Source: Daucus carota subsp. sativus (taxonomy: Eukaryota > Streptophyta > Magnoliopsida > Apiales > Apiaceae). From it: a stretch of DNA of 64,000 nucleotides. How positions within the stretch are numbered: position 1 is the stretch's first letter; every line of letters starts with the position of its first letter. Under the pieces are notes generated by a model. The model saw only the letters and a program-made list of their open reading frames with translations, made no database searches and was not told the origin of the DNA. The stretch covers positions 35,896,689 to 35,960,688 of the forward strand of contig NC_030381.2 in assembly GCF_001625215.2 (NCBI RefSeq), written 5' to 3'. Below, in pieces: positions 1-13,882 of the stretch. Position numbers and translations under genes: made by a program.

Positions 1-97
1 CGCAGATATTATTATTTCTCTCAAGTTTATTAGCAGCAGGGTCATACAAAATGGTGTTATTTCATGGATGGAACACCCATTTTCCTAAAATATATGG
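1..97 (-). repeat. Remnant of PMEI gene 3' end
   Basis: This stretch closely matches 6418-6508, the last nine codons and 3' flank of the PMEI gene at 6479-7102, read on the minus strand. The rest of the PMEI gene is absent: at about 92-98 the sequence switches to exon 2 of a DABB gene on the plus strand. A third copy of the 3' flank lies at 2939-2993. It is best read as a breakpoint scar of tandem duplication. Confidence 0.8.
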
Positions 98-500
98 GTT
101 CACCCATATATTTGAGTCGACCTTCGACAGCACAGAAGGCATTGCAGCATATGTTGCTCATTCTGACCACGTTGCGCACTACAAGAATTTCCAGTACTAC
201 CGACATAAATTACCAACAAAAACTAATCCGTTGACTGTTACTAACGAATTACCAATGGAATGGAATATTTTGTTGGCGAAATAGGCGGGAAAAGTGCCCG
301 CCAAAACTTACCAACGGAAATGCTAAAGGATTTTCTATCGGAACGTGACCTACAAAATAGTAATGGAATAGCAACCGATTAGTAACGAATTACCAAGTAC
401 CAACGACCTAGTAATGGTTACAACAAATTTTAAAAACGCGCGTTTGCAAATAATTTTTTCCTAAATTGGAGAAAGTAATCACTGTGGATTACAAACCAAC
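98..500 (+). pseudogene. DABB (stress-response A/B barrel) exon 2 fragment
   Basis: From 98 the plus strand encodes the GFTHIFESTFDS stretch typical of DABB proteins and continues to about 176. Homology is then interrupted by a ~263-bp insert and resumes at 440 through the end of the exon, where the family's usual TGA follows. Exon 1 is missing and the 5' side is fused to the PMEI tail. The open frame at 51-284 is therefore an accident of the fusion and not a gene. The closest relative in the window is exon 2 of the pseudogene at 4136-4324. Confidence 0.8.
177..439. mobile_element. CACTA-like insertion (one recognisable end)
   Basis: The sequence begins CACTACAAGAA, the classic terminus of plant CACTA (En/Spm) transposons. 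It is flanked by GCG at 174-176 and 440-442, matching the 3-bp target duplication of that superfamily. The uninterrupted version of the site is present in the paralogue near 4240-4250. The right end does not show the matching inverted terminus, so this is probably a truncated or deletion derivative. No coding capacity is seen. Confidence 0.55.
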
Positions 501-648
501 TGCTGTTTTTCTTTGAGCGTGCTGAATTCATACACAAGCATGAAAGCACAACAGCTGCAGTGAGTGTATGGCACTCACCATGTGTTACCACATCTGTACA
601 TCTGCGATTCCTTACTTATTTGGCAAACAAAAACTGTCTCAATGCACG

Positions 649-990
649 GCATCTCCAATAGGGGGCTAACTAAAGTTGCTTAAAATAACAAATCTTTAAA
701 AATATTACTATTTTATTTTCTCTCTCTTTGGGCAACTTTTACATAAAAATTTGCTCCAATGGTTGGCACCCAAAGTTGCCACATATTTGTACAAGTATAA
801 TTATAACAAGATATGAAACTAAATGACTTTAGGGTGATTTATACACTTTTTTCTATTTTAGGAGGGTACCAAAAGCTGGCAACTTTGCTTGGCACTCCTT
901 CCACTCCAATGGAGAGCCAACAAGAGTGCCATGCCACATCATGACACATGGCACTTTAGCACTCTTTTTGACACCCTCATTGGAGTTGCT
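649..990. mobile_element. Non-autonomous inverted-repeat element (MITE)
   Basis: The ends are imperfect inverted repeats: CATCTCCAATAGGGG on the left and AGCAACTCCAATGAGGG on the right when reverse-complemented. The related block at 4289-4540 aligns on both sides (481-648 and 991 onward) but lacks this stretch, giving an empty site. No coding sequence is supported. The superfamily is not clear. Confidence 0.6.
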
Positions 991-1413
991 CATAACCAAC
1001 AAGGTCAGCCCACTTGTAGGGTTGCAGTCCTGGTCCAGGGAGCCTGGCAAAGAATTAGATTGCCTGGAATTCGATATTTGTTGGAAGCCGTTCTATCCAT
1101 TCACGATGACTATTTTTTCGCGCTTAATAAATGCAAAAAGTATGTTACAACATATGTTGATATATAACGCTAAATTATATAATGTAATTTAGTCTTCAGA
1201 GAATTTTCTCTCTCTCATTACATACAAAGTTCAAAAAAAATTGGAGACATATATTAGAGATTTTCATGAAGCCCAAAAATGAGATTGAGTGAGGAGGAAC
1301 ATTAGAATACAATATGACTGGGGTAAACCCTCCTCCTAACATCTGAGGTTTTGGAGAACCGGTCACTTAACATACAAAACGAATATAAAAGAATGACATG
1401 GGAGGTTTTCAGG
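991..1413. repeat. Duplicated upstream region of the DABB gene
   Basis: This non-coding stretch is closely repeated at about 4460-4880, upstream of the second DABB gene. It is the 5' part of the tandem duplication unit and presumably holds the promoter. No independent gene is seen. Confidence 0.75.
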
Positions 1414-1422
1414 TATAAATAA
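1414..1422 (+). promoter_or_regulatory. Likely TATA box of DABB copy A
   Basis: TATAAATAA lies about 50 bases before the ATG at 1465. The same motif sits at the same spacing before the DABB copy at 4932 (4881-4889), and also upstream of the pseudogene (3719-3727). Confidence 0.6.
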
Positions 1423-1464
1423 GAGAGGGTGGTTTCATCAGATAACAAGCAAGTCCAAAGGAAG

Positions 1465-2277
1465 ATGGAAAACCAAAGTACAGAGGAGAAAAAGGGTGGG
1501 AAATGTGGAGGAGATTATAAACACTTGGTGCTAGGAAAGTTTACACAAGAAACAACTCAACAAGAGATTGATGATCTCATCAAGGGTTTTGCCAATCTCG
1601 TCTCTCTCGTCCCTCCCATGATATCATTTCGCTGGTACATTATTACACACCATCTCTTCTTAGTTCTTTCCCTTCATTTTACTGTTTTTTATGACCACCG
1701 CGATTATATTAAGCACAATGTGAAGTACATTATCTATAATTTCTCAGAGTTTATTTTATCTTGAAGCTGAAATCTCTCGTATTCGTTCTTGTAGTTACCA
1801 AATGATAAAAAAAAAAAAAAAATCTATAAATTCTTGTAGTTCTACAGGAGGTTCTGCTGAAAGTTCTTGGATACCTATTATTTAGCAATGGCCTGGTTTT
1901 TAAGAAACAATTCTAATGTTTCTTTCGCTCCAATATGTAAAGGCGAGATAATTTAATTAGTATTTCTACATTGTAGGGGCAAGGATGTGAGCCAGGAGAA
2001 TTTGAACCAAGGTTATACCCATATTTTCGAGTCGACCTTTGACAGCACAGAAGATATTGCAGAATATCTGGCTCATCCTGCTCATGTCGAATATGCAAAT
2101 AAATTACTCCCTAAATTGGAGAAAGTCCTCGTCGTCGATTACAAACCCGTTGCTGTTCATCCCTCAGCTGAATGCAGGACAGAAATTGATTATTATTTCA
2201 CTCCTGTTCTTGTATTTTCATTTATGTGTGAACCAGACTGTTTGCCTCAGCAACTTAATAAGCTGCAGCTGGATTGA
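1465..2277 (+). CDS. Stress-response A/B barrel (DABB) protein, copy A, with C-terminal extension
   Basis: There are two exons, 1465-1634 and 1977-2277, joined by a GT-AG intron. The predicted protein is 156 aa. Residues ~18-110 form a DABB domain: YKHLVLGKF at the start, then FESTFDSTE and the HPAHVEYAN segment near the end, as in plant HS1/Pop3-type proteins. These are small dimeric ferredoxin-like-fold proteins often induced by stress; the biochemical role is mostly unknown. I chose the ATG at 1465 because it matches the other copy and follows a TATA box. The paralogue ends at codon 119 with TGA, while here that codon is TCA (2164-2166), adding 37 residues that match no family feature. Splicing looks intact. 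The gene may be functional with an extended tail or recently damaged. Confidence 0.75.
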
Positions 2278-2995
2278 ATAATGCACTTTGTGGCTCACTT
2301 GCTTTACCCCATCTACTATGCAGATTATGTTTTTATTTTACTCATGAATCTTGATCTCTTAAAATTTCTTACAAAGAATATATAGTTCTAGTTATTTGAA
2401 TGATCCTAAAAACAATTATGCTAAGCTGGCCGGATAAGAATTACCAGTCGTTGCTAGGTCAGGTGACCAGTGACATATTCATATTACTTTTCTCGGTTAT
2501 TAAAAGGTGCGAGTTACAGATAACTTCCTGAGTGAGTCCTGATCAGATGGTATCACTCTCACTTTGCTCGAATCGAGTTAAATTTGATGAACATCAACTT
2601 ACTGCCATACTTGGACATTCGAATGTGAACAAAGACTTAAAAAATCATTTAACAGAAAAATGGAAATCGAAAAATCTTTGATTAATCTTTCAAATATATT
2701 TTAACGATTTATAGATCACACTCCGATTTGACTAAAACTTCATGATTTATCGAAAAAATCTCTGATAAATCTTAAATCTTATTAGATTAATCAATTAATT
2801 CCGATTTCTGATTTCTACGATCATAGAAAAACCCTGTTTTGCTTGATGATCGAAGACTGCTTCACATAAATTAAGGATAAAAAGAGAGGGAATAAAAAAA
2901 GTAAAAACCAATTTCCGATACAACTCTCTAAAACCAGGAACACGCAGATATATTATTTCTCTCAATTTTATTAGCAGCAGGGTCATACAAAATCA
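2278..2995. repeat. Duplicated downstream block
   Basis: This non-coding block matches about 5725-6475, the region between DABB copy B and the PMEI gene. It ends with the PMEI 3' flank (2939-2993), after which homology stops abruptly and the PMEI coding part is missing. No gene is supported inside. Confidence 0.75.
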
Positions 2996-3006
2996 AGATC
3001 CTGAGA

Positions 3007-3145
3007 AGTGAGACGTGACTTATCTGACTGACATGAAGAAAAAAGGTGTGACCTTGGTGCCAATCTCAGAGCTAAAATCATACAACTCAATAGCATCAAG
3101 AAAATCATCAAGAGTGAAAGAAACACCATCCATGGGGTGACTATG
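3007..3145 (-). pseudogene. Possible exon fragment of an unidentified gene
   Basis: Reading minus from about 3145, an acceptor-like TATCAG is followed by an open frame including [16 protein letters not shown] and [11 protein letters not shown], ending in a stop at about 3024. The 'YDF.SE.G.KV' pattern faintly recalls the linker before an S1 RNA-binding domain in plastid ribosomal-protein-like genes, but this is a weak resemblance. No other exons are nearby, so it would be an orphan fragment. Confidence 0.3.
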
Positions 3146-3186
3146 ACACCTCTGATACGCATTTAAAATCAAAAAAAAAAAAAAAA

Positions 3187-3526
3187 CATTTCTTTAAGTT
3201 TTAATCTTTCTCTTGTCTGGGCATTACTTGTGATTGCCACTGCTGCTGCTGCTACAACAACAAGTGTTCTTGAACTATACTTACAAGCGTTATTTTGTGT
3301 AATAACTTTAACTTTTCTGGAGAGATGTGAAATTTGGAGAGATGGGTTTTTTAGACCCCCAATTTGGTGGGCTAGAGAAGCCATTGATGTGGTGTTTGGA
3401 TTGTTTCTGATCATTTCTTTGATGAATATGTGTTATGCTAGAGATTTTGTTTTAATTGGTTATATATCACTGGTTATAAATTCGGAAATCAATTTTAAGT
3501 ATATGTATTGTGAGTACTTTCTTTAA
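3187..3526 (+). other. Unassigned hydrophobic open frame
   Basis: An open frame runs from about 3187 to 3526 with two hydrophobic stretches flanking a polar loop containing RPPIWWAREAID. I do not recognise the family. There is no convincing ATG near the start, so it could be a stray exon of a membrane protein or chance. Confidence 0.2.
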
Positions 3527-3762
3527 TAATTAAACGCACTCATGACAAGGTTTGAACCTGAACATCTCGTGGAGCGAGAGATATACCGTTGAATCAAAAA
3601 ACGTTAGCCTCAAAGATTTGAGGTTAGTTTGAGGAAAAAAAATGCATGGCAGCAGTGCTGTAACAAATAAAGTATGGAAACATGGCCTGTAAGTTGTGAC
3701 ATACAGGCAGTATAAGTGTATAAATAAGAGAACCTGGTTGCATCAGAAATAACAAAACTAAC

Positions 3763-4324
3763 ATGGCGCACACTGAACACTTCATATAGAACAGAGGGAG
3801 AAAAAGGAAGAACCGAAGAAAAACAAGAGGAAATAGAGGGTGGGAAATGTCGAGGAGACTATAAGCACTTGTTGCTTGCGAAATTCAGACAAGACATAAT
3901 TTAACAAGAGATAGATGATCTTATTAGGGTTTATGCTAGTCTGTTTTTTTCGTCCCTTCCCTCAGATCTTTTCGTTGGTAAATTAAGGCACTCTCCTCCT
4001 TTTTTCGCATTTTTATCTCATGAAGATACAATTAGTATGTGTTGTTAGATCATAATAAGTTGTTATCCATACTGTCACTGTGTGACTCGTATATGTAGAA
4101 GGCGGATAACAAGAATCTGCATTTTTATGTTGCAGGGGCGTTGATGTGAGCAGGGAGAAGTTGAACCAAGGGTTCACCCATATATTTGAGTCGAGCTTCG
4201 AAAGCACAGAAGGCATTGCAGCATGTGTAGCTCATCCTGACCACGTCGCGTTTGCAAATAATTTCTTCCTAAATTGGAGAAAGTAATCATTGTGGATTAC
4301 AAACCAACTGCTGTTTTTCTTTGA
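3763..4324 (+). pseudogene. DABB pseudogene, copy C
   Basis: Exon 1 homology covers about 3790-3975 and exon 2 covers 4136-4324, with an intron bounded by GT and AG between them. The ATG matching the other copies is absent; the upstream ATG at 3763 reaches a stop after eight codons. An in-frame TAA (3902-3904) lies in the middle of exon 1. Exon 2 keeps the family's TGA. Exon 2 is nearest to the fragment at 98-500, suggesting these two descend from one older copy. Confidence 0.85.
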
Positions 4325-4880
4325 GCGTGCTGAATTAATACACAAGCATGAAAGCACAACAGCTGCAGTATGAGTGTCTGGCACTCACCATGTGTTACCA
4401 CATCTGTACATCTGCCATTCCTTCCTTATTTGGAAAACAAAAACTGTCACAGTGCACCCTAAAACTTGATGAATAACCAACATGGTCGGCCCACTTGTAG
4501 GGTTGCTGTCCTGGTCCAGGGAGCTTGGCAAAGAATTAGATTGCTCTGGAATTTGATATTTGTTGGAAGCCGTTCTATCCATTCACGATGACTATTTTTT
4601 CGTGCATAATAAATAAAAAATATATATTACAACATATGCTGATATATAATAATTTAGTCTCCAGAAAATTTTCCCTCTCATTACGTACAAAGTTCAAAAA
4701 AAATTGTAGACATATTAGAGATTTTCCTAAAGCCCAAAAATGGACTTTCGAGTGAGGAGGAACGTTAGAGTACAATATGACCCTGATAATCCTCCTCCTC
4801 CTAACACCTTGAGGTTTTAGGAAAACTTGTCACTTAACATAGAAAAAGGATATAAAAGAATGACCTGGGAGGTTTTCAAC
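4325..4880. repeat. Duplicated spacer upstream of DABB copy B
   Basis: Non-coding. It matches about 515-648 and 991-1413 of the first unit but lacks the MITE present there. No gene is seen. Confidence 0.75.
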
Positions 4881-4889
4881 TATAAATAA
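4881..4889 (+). promoter_or_regulatory. Likely TATA box of DABB copy B
   Basis: TATAAATAA is found about 50 bases before the ATG at 4932, in the same context as copy A. Confidence 0.6.
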
Positions 4890-4931
4890 GAGAGGGTGGT
4901 TTCATCAGATAACAAGCAAGTCCAAAGGAAG

Positions 4932-5624
4932 ATGGAAAACCAAAGTACAGAGGAGAAAAAGGGTGGGAAATGTGGAGGAGATTATAAACACTTGGTGCTA
5001 GGAAAGTTTACACAAGAAACGACTCAACAAGAGATAGATGATCTCATCAAGGGTTATGCCAATCTCGTCTCTCTCGTCCCTCCCATGATATCATTTCGCT
5101 GGCACTTTACACACCATCTCTTCTTACTTCTTTCCCTTCATTCTACTGTTTTTTATGACCATCACGATCATAGCAAGTGATGAGAAGATTATTGGAGTTC
5201 CATCTTATTAAGCACAATGTGAAGTACATTATCTATAATTTCTCAGACTTTATTTTATCTTGAAGCTGAAATCTCTCGTATTTTCTATAAATTCTTGTAG
5301 TTCTACAGGAGGTTTTGCTGAAAGTTCTTGGATACCTATTATATAGCAATGGCCTGGTTTCTAAACAATTCTAATGTTTCTTTCACTCCAATATGTAAAG
5401 GCAAGAAAATTTAATTAGTATTTCTACATTGTAGGGGCAAGGATGTGAGCCAGGAGAATTTGAACCAAGGTTATACCCATATCTTCGAGTCGACCTTTGA
5501 CAGCACAGAAGATATTGCAGAATATGTAGCTCATCCTGCTCATGTCGAATATGCAAATAAATTACTCCCTAAATTGGAGAAAGTGATCATCGTCGATTAC
5601 AAACCCGTTGCTGTTCATCCCTGA
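4932..5624 (+). CDS. Stress-response A/B barrel (DABB) protein, copy B, with altered splice donor
   Basis: Exon 1 is 4932-5101 and exon 2 is 5435-5624, predicting 119 aa with the usual length and TGA stop of the family. Residues 1-56 are nearly identical to copy A, and exon 2 is also almost the same. The intron donor, GT in copy A, is GC here (5102-5103, context CTG|GCACTT), which is a poor match even for GC-AG introns. If the intron is retained, translation runs on and stops at 5178-5180, giving a 82-aa protein that lacks the second half of the domain. The gene may therefore be functional only if the GC donor is used. Confidence 0.6.
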
Positions 5625-6478
5625 GCTGAATGCAGGACAGAAATCAATTATCTTTCCACTCCCGTTCTTGTATTTTCATTTATGTGTGAACCAGACTGTT
5701 TGCCCTAGCAACTTAATAAGCTGCAGCTGGATTGAATAATGCACTTTGTGGCTCACTTGTTTTAACCCATCTACTATGCAGATTATGTTTTTATTTTACT
5801 GATGAATCTTGATCTCTTATAATTTCTTACAAAGTATATATATATATTTCTAGTTATTTCAATGATCTTAAAAACAATTATGCTAAGCTGGCCGGATAAG
5901 AATTAACAGTTGTTGCTAGGTCAGGTGACCATGACATATTCATATTACTTTTCTCGGTTATTAAAAGGTGCGAGTTACCGATAACATCCTGAGTCCTGAT
6001 GATCAGATGGTATCACTCTCGCTCCGCTTGAATCGGGTTAAATTTGATGAACATCCAACTTACTTCCATACTTGGACATTTGAATGTGAACGAAGTTTTA
6101 AGAAATCATTTCACAGAAAAACTGTGTTTCAAAAATTCCCGATTTACTGAAAAATCTCTGGTTAATCCTTCAAATATATTTTAACAGTTTATCGATTACA
6201 CTCCGATTTGACTGAAAATTCCTAATTTATCGAAAAAGTCTCCGATGAATCCTAAATCCTAAATTATTAGATTAATCAATTAATTTCGTCTACGACCATA
6301 GAAAAACCCTGTTTTACTTGATGATGGAAGACTGCTTCACATAATTTAAGGATAAAAAGAGAGGAAATAAAAAAAAGTTAAAACCAATTTCTGTTACAAC
6401 TTTCTAAAACCAGGACCACGCAGATATATTATTTCTCTCAAGTTTATTAGCACCAGGGTCATACAAAATTGTGTTATT
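5625..6478. repeat. Duplicated block leading into PMEI
   Basis: Non-coding spacer repeating 2167-2993. It includes the 3' flank of the minus-strand PMEI gene (6418-6478), so both genes' 3' ends converge here. Confidence 0.75.
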
Positions 6479-7102
6479 TCATGGATGGAACACCCATTTT
6501 CCTAAAATTGACTGCAAACTATAGTAGAACGGTTTCTTGGTTTCCTGGGCAGCCTTGAGACTCAAGTCAACAGCTGGTTTTACAAATGAAGTGATGAACT
6601 CAAAGTCCTTGGCCTTCTTTAATAATGTATATGGTGTATTAACTTTAGGAAAGTCAGCAATGCACTCACTAGAATCCTCAATCGCATATGCAGCTAGATC
6701 TTCGATACTTTCGTATTTCTTCTGCTCCAGATACCTTTTGCTAGCGTCAAGTCTTTCGAGGGCCTCTGAGTAATGCTTAGAACACTGAAGGTAGCGGATT
6801 CTGTATGCCTGATCTGATTCATTCTTGGCATGGAAATTCAGCCAATGTAAGAGCCTTTTGCATCTTGAATCTGCCAAGTCGATTGTTATCTCAGCCAGTT
6901 GCTTGTAATCTGCAGTTGAGCTACGAGGATCGGACTTGTAAAACTCATAGCACCTTGGTTGGTTCTGTTGTTCTGTGGTGTTACAAATATTTTTAACACG
7001 ATCAGAAACTTCGGTCTGCAAATTTATCTCAGCAAGACTTGTGGATAAAGATACAAAAACAACAGAAACAAATAAGATGCAGCTAATAGAGCAGGAGGCC
7101 AT
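6479..7102 (-). CDS. Pectin methylesterase/invertase inhibitor (PMEI)-domain protein
   Basis: A single-exon, 207-aa secreted protein. Residues 1-24 form a hydrophobic signal peptide ending near SLAE. The rest has the features of a PMEI/invertase-inhibitor domain: an early cysteine pair (NICNTT and PRCYEF), a second pair further on (SRCKR, LQCSK), and a late SSECI segment in the helical bundle. Family members inhibit pectin methylesterases or acid invertases in the cell wall or vacuole; which one cannot be told from sequence. The ATG at 7102 starts directly at the signal peptide and a TATA box lies ~55 bases upstream. The 3' end has been duplicated twice upstream (1-97 and 2939-2993). Confidence 0.8.
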   Translation of the reverse strand: MASCSISCILFVSVVFVSLSTSLAEINLQTEVSDRVKNICNTTEQQNQPRCYEFYKSDPRSSTADYKQLAEITIDLADSRCKRLLHWLNFHAKNESDQAYRIRYLQCSKHYSEALERLDASKRYLEQKKYESIEDLAAYAIEDSSECIADFPKVNTPYTLLKKAKDFEFITSFVKPAVDLSLKAAQETKKPFYYSLQSILGKWVFHP

Positions 7103-7155
7103 TGTTGTTCTTAACTTCTATGGGCTCTGTTGTAGTGTTGTGTACTGGAAATGCT

Positions 7156-7163
7156 TATTTATA
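7156..7163 (-). promoter_or_regulatory. Likely TATA box of the PMEI gene
   Basis: TATAAATA on the minus strand, about 55 bases before the ATG at 7102. Confidence 0.6.
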
Positions 7164-7645
7164 CATAGTGATGCGGTCTTAAAGTGCAGAGAGAAGGTTA
7201 CAAAAAGTAATGCAGGAAAAGAGTTATAAAATTAAATAATTAAGTAATGCGATTAAAGACAGAAAAATTAAGAAGAATTAAAGCCTAACAAATGTTGTTA
7301 AGAAGAATAACACTAACAGAAACTGACCTTTCAGAAGAATTAAACTTGTAGGAAAGTAATTTATTGAGAACGAATTTAAAATGCAATTGTTTCACAATTG
7401 TAATTAAGAAATGGAACCAAACTGCATTATACATCAACAGGAGATACAAATCTGCTGCTGTTATTAAGCATTTCACATACACTAAGATACAGCAGACCTA
7501 ATATAATTTCAATTAGAAGAGAAAATATAGAACTTTATAGCTCAATTAGTATACTCCATGCTTACACAATCACAGTGCATGCTGCTTGGCTATGTTATTC
7601 CAAAATTTGCAACACATTATGGTATGAAAAGTGTGTACCCGGTCC
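7164..7645. other. Intergenic spacer
   Basis: AT-rich, with no supported gene. The right part is presumably the 3' UTR of the dihydrolipoyl dehydrogenase gene. Confidence 0.6.
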
Positions 7646-11387
<3,742 letters not shown>

Positions 11388-13048
11388 TCAGTTCCCTTGT
11401 AGAAGACTCCTTAACTTACTCAGCGACTCCTCAGATAGGCTGCAGCACCTCAACTTGGGTCGCTCAGAACAGACAGTATCTCTGAGATCAGTAGGGGCAG
11501 AGAAGCACACTACGATTGCAGTGAGATTATCAAATGCATCCAGCCTCAAAGCTTGATCTACAAGAGCCACGGCACACTTCTGCGGATCGTCATTTTGTCT
11601 AAGCTGGCGTCGAACAAGACTGACAGCTTCTTGATTTGACATTACATCCCAAATTCCATCACAGCCCATGATCAAAAATTCGTCATCCTCTGTCAAAAGA
11701 ACATGTTGAACATCTGGCTCTGCCGTGAGCGGTGACAGGTCCCCAGAGGGCAATTTCATGTACCAGTCACCAAGGGCTCTTGTCACAGATAATTCACCAT
11801 TAAGGTATCCATACTCAATGTAGCCACCCAAATCCTCGATCCTTTTTTGTTCTGGTAGATAACTTGGCCTATGATCTTGTGAGATTGGAACAGCAACCCC
11901 TTTCCTGCAAAGAACTGCACGCGAGTCGCCAGCGTTTGCTACTTGTAGATGCCTTCCTAGGACTACAGCAGTCAGGGCAGTGGTTCCACAAGAGTCACGG
12001 ACGCTACATTCATTAGCCAATGCTTGGTCAGCCAACAAAAATGCTTTCTGATGAGAAATCTTCATGTCTTCTAAAAATTTATCGTCATTATCAGATAATT
12101 CGGGCAAATCAGCATCTTCCAAGAATAGTTTAATAGCATTATTCTTGACATAAGATGATGCATCAGAGCCTCCGTGACCATCAAAAACAGCATAGAAGGA
12201 ACTAGGCTGCGGCCACCTACAATCGGTGCCTAACAAAGCAGACAAATCATCAATACTAATGTGCTCATCCTCATTGGAGCTGCGAGGACCTATATCCGTG
12301 TGACTGCCAGAACGAATTTTCGGAGCATATTTTGAGGCAGTAGATATAAGGGAAGTCGCTTGAATACTAGTTGAACACCCAAAAACCTATCACAACGAAA
12401 GCAAACTAGGTTATACTTGAACTCAAGTACTCAACTATATATCAAAATCGCACAACCTAAAAGAAAAGGATAAAACAACTGTGAAAACAATTGAAATAAG
12501 AAAATTATTTTCACTTCTTCCCCTCTGATCATTCACTTATACCACTTATACCTATGTCTTTGTTACCAAATCATAATCATCTTTCGATGCTCCTAAAAGC
12601 AAGTCTTAGCTATTAATTATTATAGTTACTAAGAAAATTACAACTGCCTACATGTTTAATCTATGAAACCAAATCATCTCCTAAAAAATTGAAATTTCAA
12701 CAAATCATTAAATCACCCGCCGAAATAACTTCGTTCCATCCATTTTTACCCACAATTTCATATACTATTAAACTTCGGTATACGAAGGCCTACCTATGCA
12801 ACAACCCACCACAGGTAGGTCCAAAAGAGCACGACTATTCATTAGTTGTTGACTCGTGTTCATAACATAAACGAAATTAAAACTATAAAGACATGTATAA
12901 AGGCATAAACTAACAGGAGGATGAGAAAAGTTCGTACCGATTGAGAGAATTCGATAGAAACAGAAGTTGTGTACTGAACAGAAACATCAGCTGTTGTTGT
13001 TGCTGCTGCTTCTGGAACCATCTCTTTGTTCTTCTTATCAACAATCAT
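11388..13048 (-). CDS. Protein phosphatase 2C (PP2C)
   Basis: Exons 12938-13048 and 11388-12386 give 369 aa. This is a Mg/Mn-dependent Ser/Thr phosphatase. After a variable N-terminus (~1-60) the catalytic domain has RSGSHTDIGPR and the metal-binding NEDEH, then FDGHGGSDA, DSCGTTALTA, VANAGDSRAV, SVTRALGDW, the FLIMGCDGIWDV metal site and DNLTAIVV. All key aspartates are present. The arrangement resembles the plant subgroup with SGSxxDIGP...EDEHICIDDL (group G/DBP1-like), but no ABA co-receptor features are seen. The ATG at 13048 is followed by a short first exon, and the frame joins exactly at the splice. The second exon carries nearly all of the catalytic domain. Confidence 0.9.
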
Positions 13049-13175
13049 TAACACAGACAGAATCAATAACCAAACCCTAACTTGTCAATTTCTTTGAAGT
13101 AGTTGTTGTTCAGTGGATGATTTATATTGATGAATCTGATGAAAGTAAATTAGGAAATTGCGGGAAGTGTGTGGG

Positions 13176-13183
13176 TATATATA
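13176..13183 (-). promoter_or_regulatory. Possible TATA box of the PP2C gene
   Basis: TATATATA about 130 bases upstream of the ATG at 13048, preceding a plausible leader. Confidence 0.45.
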
Positions 13184-13847
13184 GGGTTGAGATTGTGTGT
13201 ATAGGAGGATTAGGATTCAAAAGACGCGTCGGATGGATTTTTAGATCGGGAAGTTGACGTGTCGTCACCAGTGACTACTGATTAGGATCGGGGGAAGTAT
13301 TTATATTTATGTTGGGTTTGGTTTGGCGGATGAAATTGGATTATTGAAATAAATAAAAATAATAGAGATAGGATAAAAATTCTGAAAACAAATAGAGATC
13401 TAGTAGATTGTTATGATGAATTTAAAGAGAATATTGAGTTTATATATTATATTTTGAAATTATTTTTAAACACACATAATAATAAAAAAACATGTATTTA
13501 GATTAAGCTTTTGAAAATCTATTTAAATTTAGCATTTTATAGCAGAATCTTAAGATTCCAAATTTCTATTTTAAGGATCGGTGAGCGCGACCCTATGATT
13601 CTATAAGTGCAAATTTCATTATATTTCTTCCATATTAATTCATCACAATCAAACACAAAATTGTATTTTTATATATCAGTTATAGGTGTGATTGTGAAAA
13701 TCAGAAATTAGATTTGATCGGCCGACTTATTGATTCATGATTTTTTTAATAATAAATTCGTAAAATATTGTAGAAATTAATTAGAATTTTTTTAATAAAT
13801 TGAAAATCTTTAAAATCCTGTTATAAGTATATATTCTATTGTTATTA

Positions 13848-13882
<35 letters not shown>

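Larger units (their letters stand above)
2996..3650. other. Unique segment between duplication units
   Basis: This ~650-bp stretch has no counterpart in the other duplication unit. It begins exactly where the PMEI-tail homology breaks. It contains two possible gene scraps on opposite strands (3007-3145 minus and 3187-3526 plus) and an A-run near 3170-3186. It may be inserted or rearranged DNA. Confidence 0.4.

Noticed and set aside
51-284. 77-codon plus frame at the start of the window
   Set aside because: It begins in antisense PMEI 3' sequence, passes through part of DABB exon 2 and ends inside the CACTA-like insert. It is a product of rearrangement, not a gene.
12245-12386. PP2C starting at a non-ATG codon at 12245
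   Set aside because: The frame continues upstream to an acceptor at 12387 and joins a short ATG exon, giving the missing RSGSHTDIGP...NEDEH metal-site segment.
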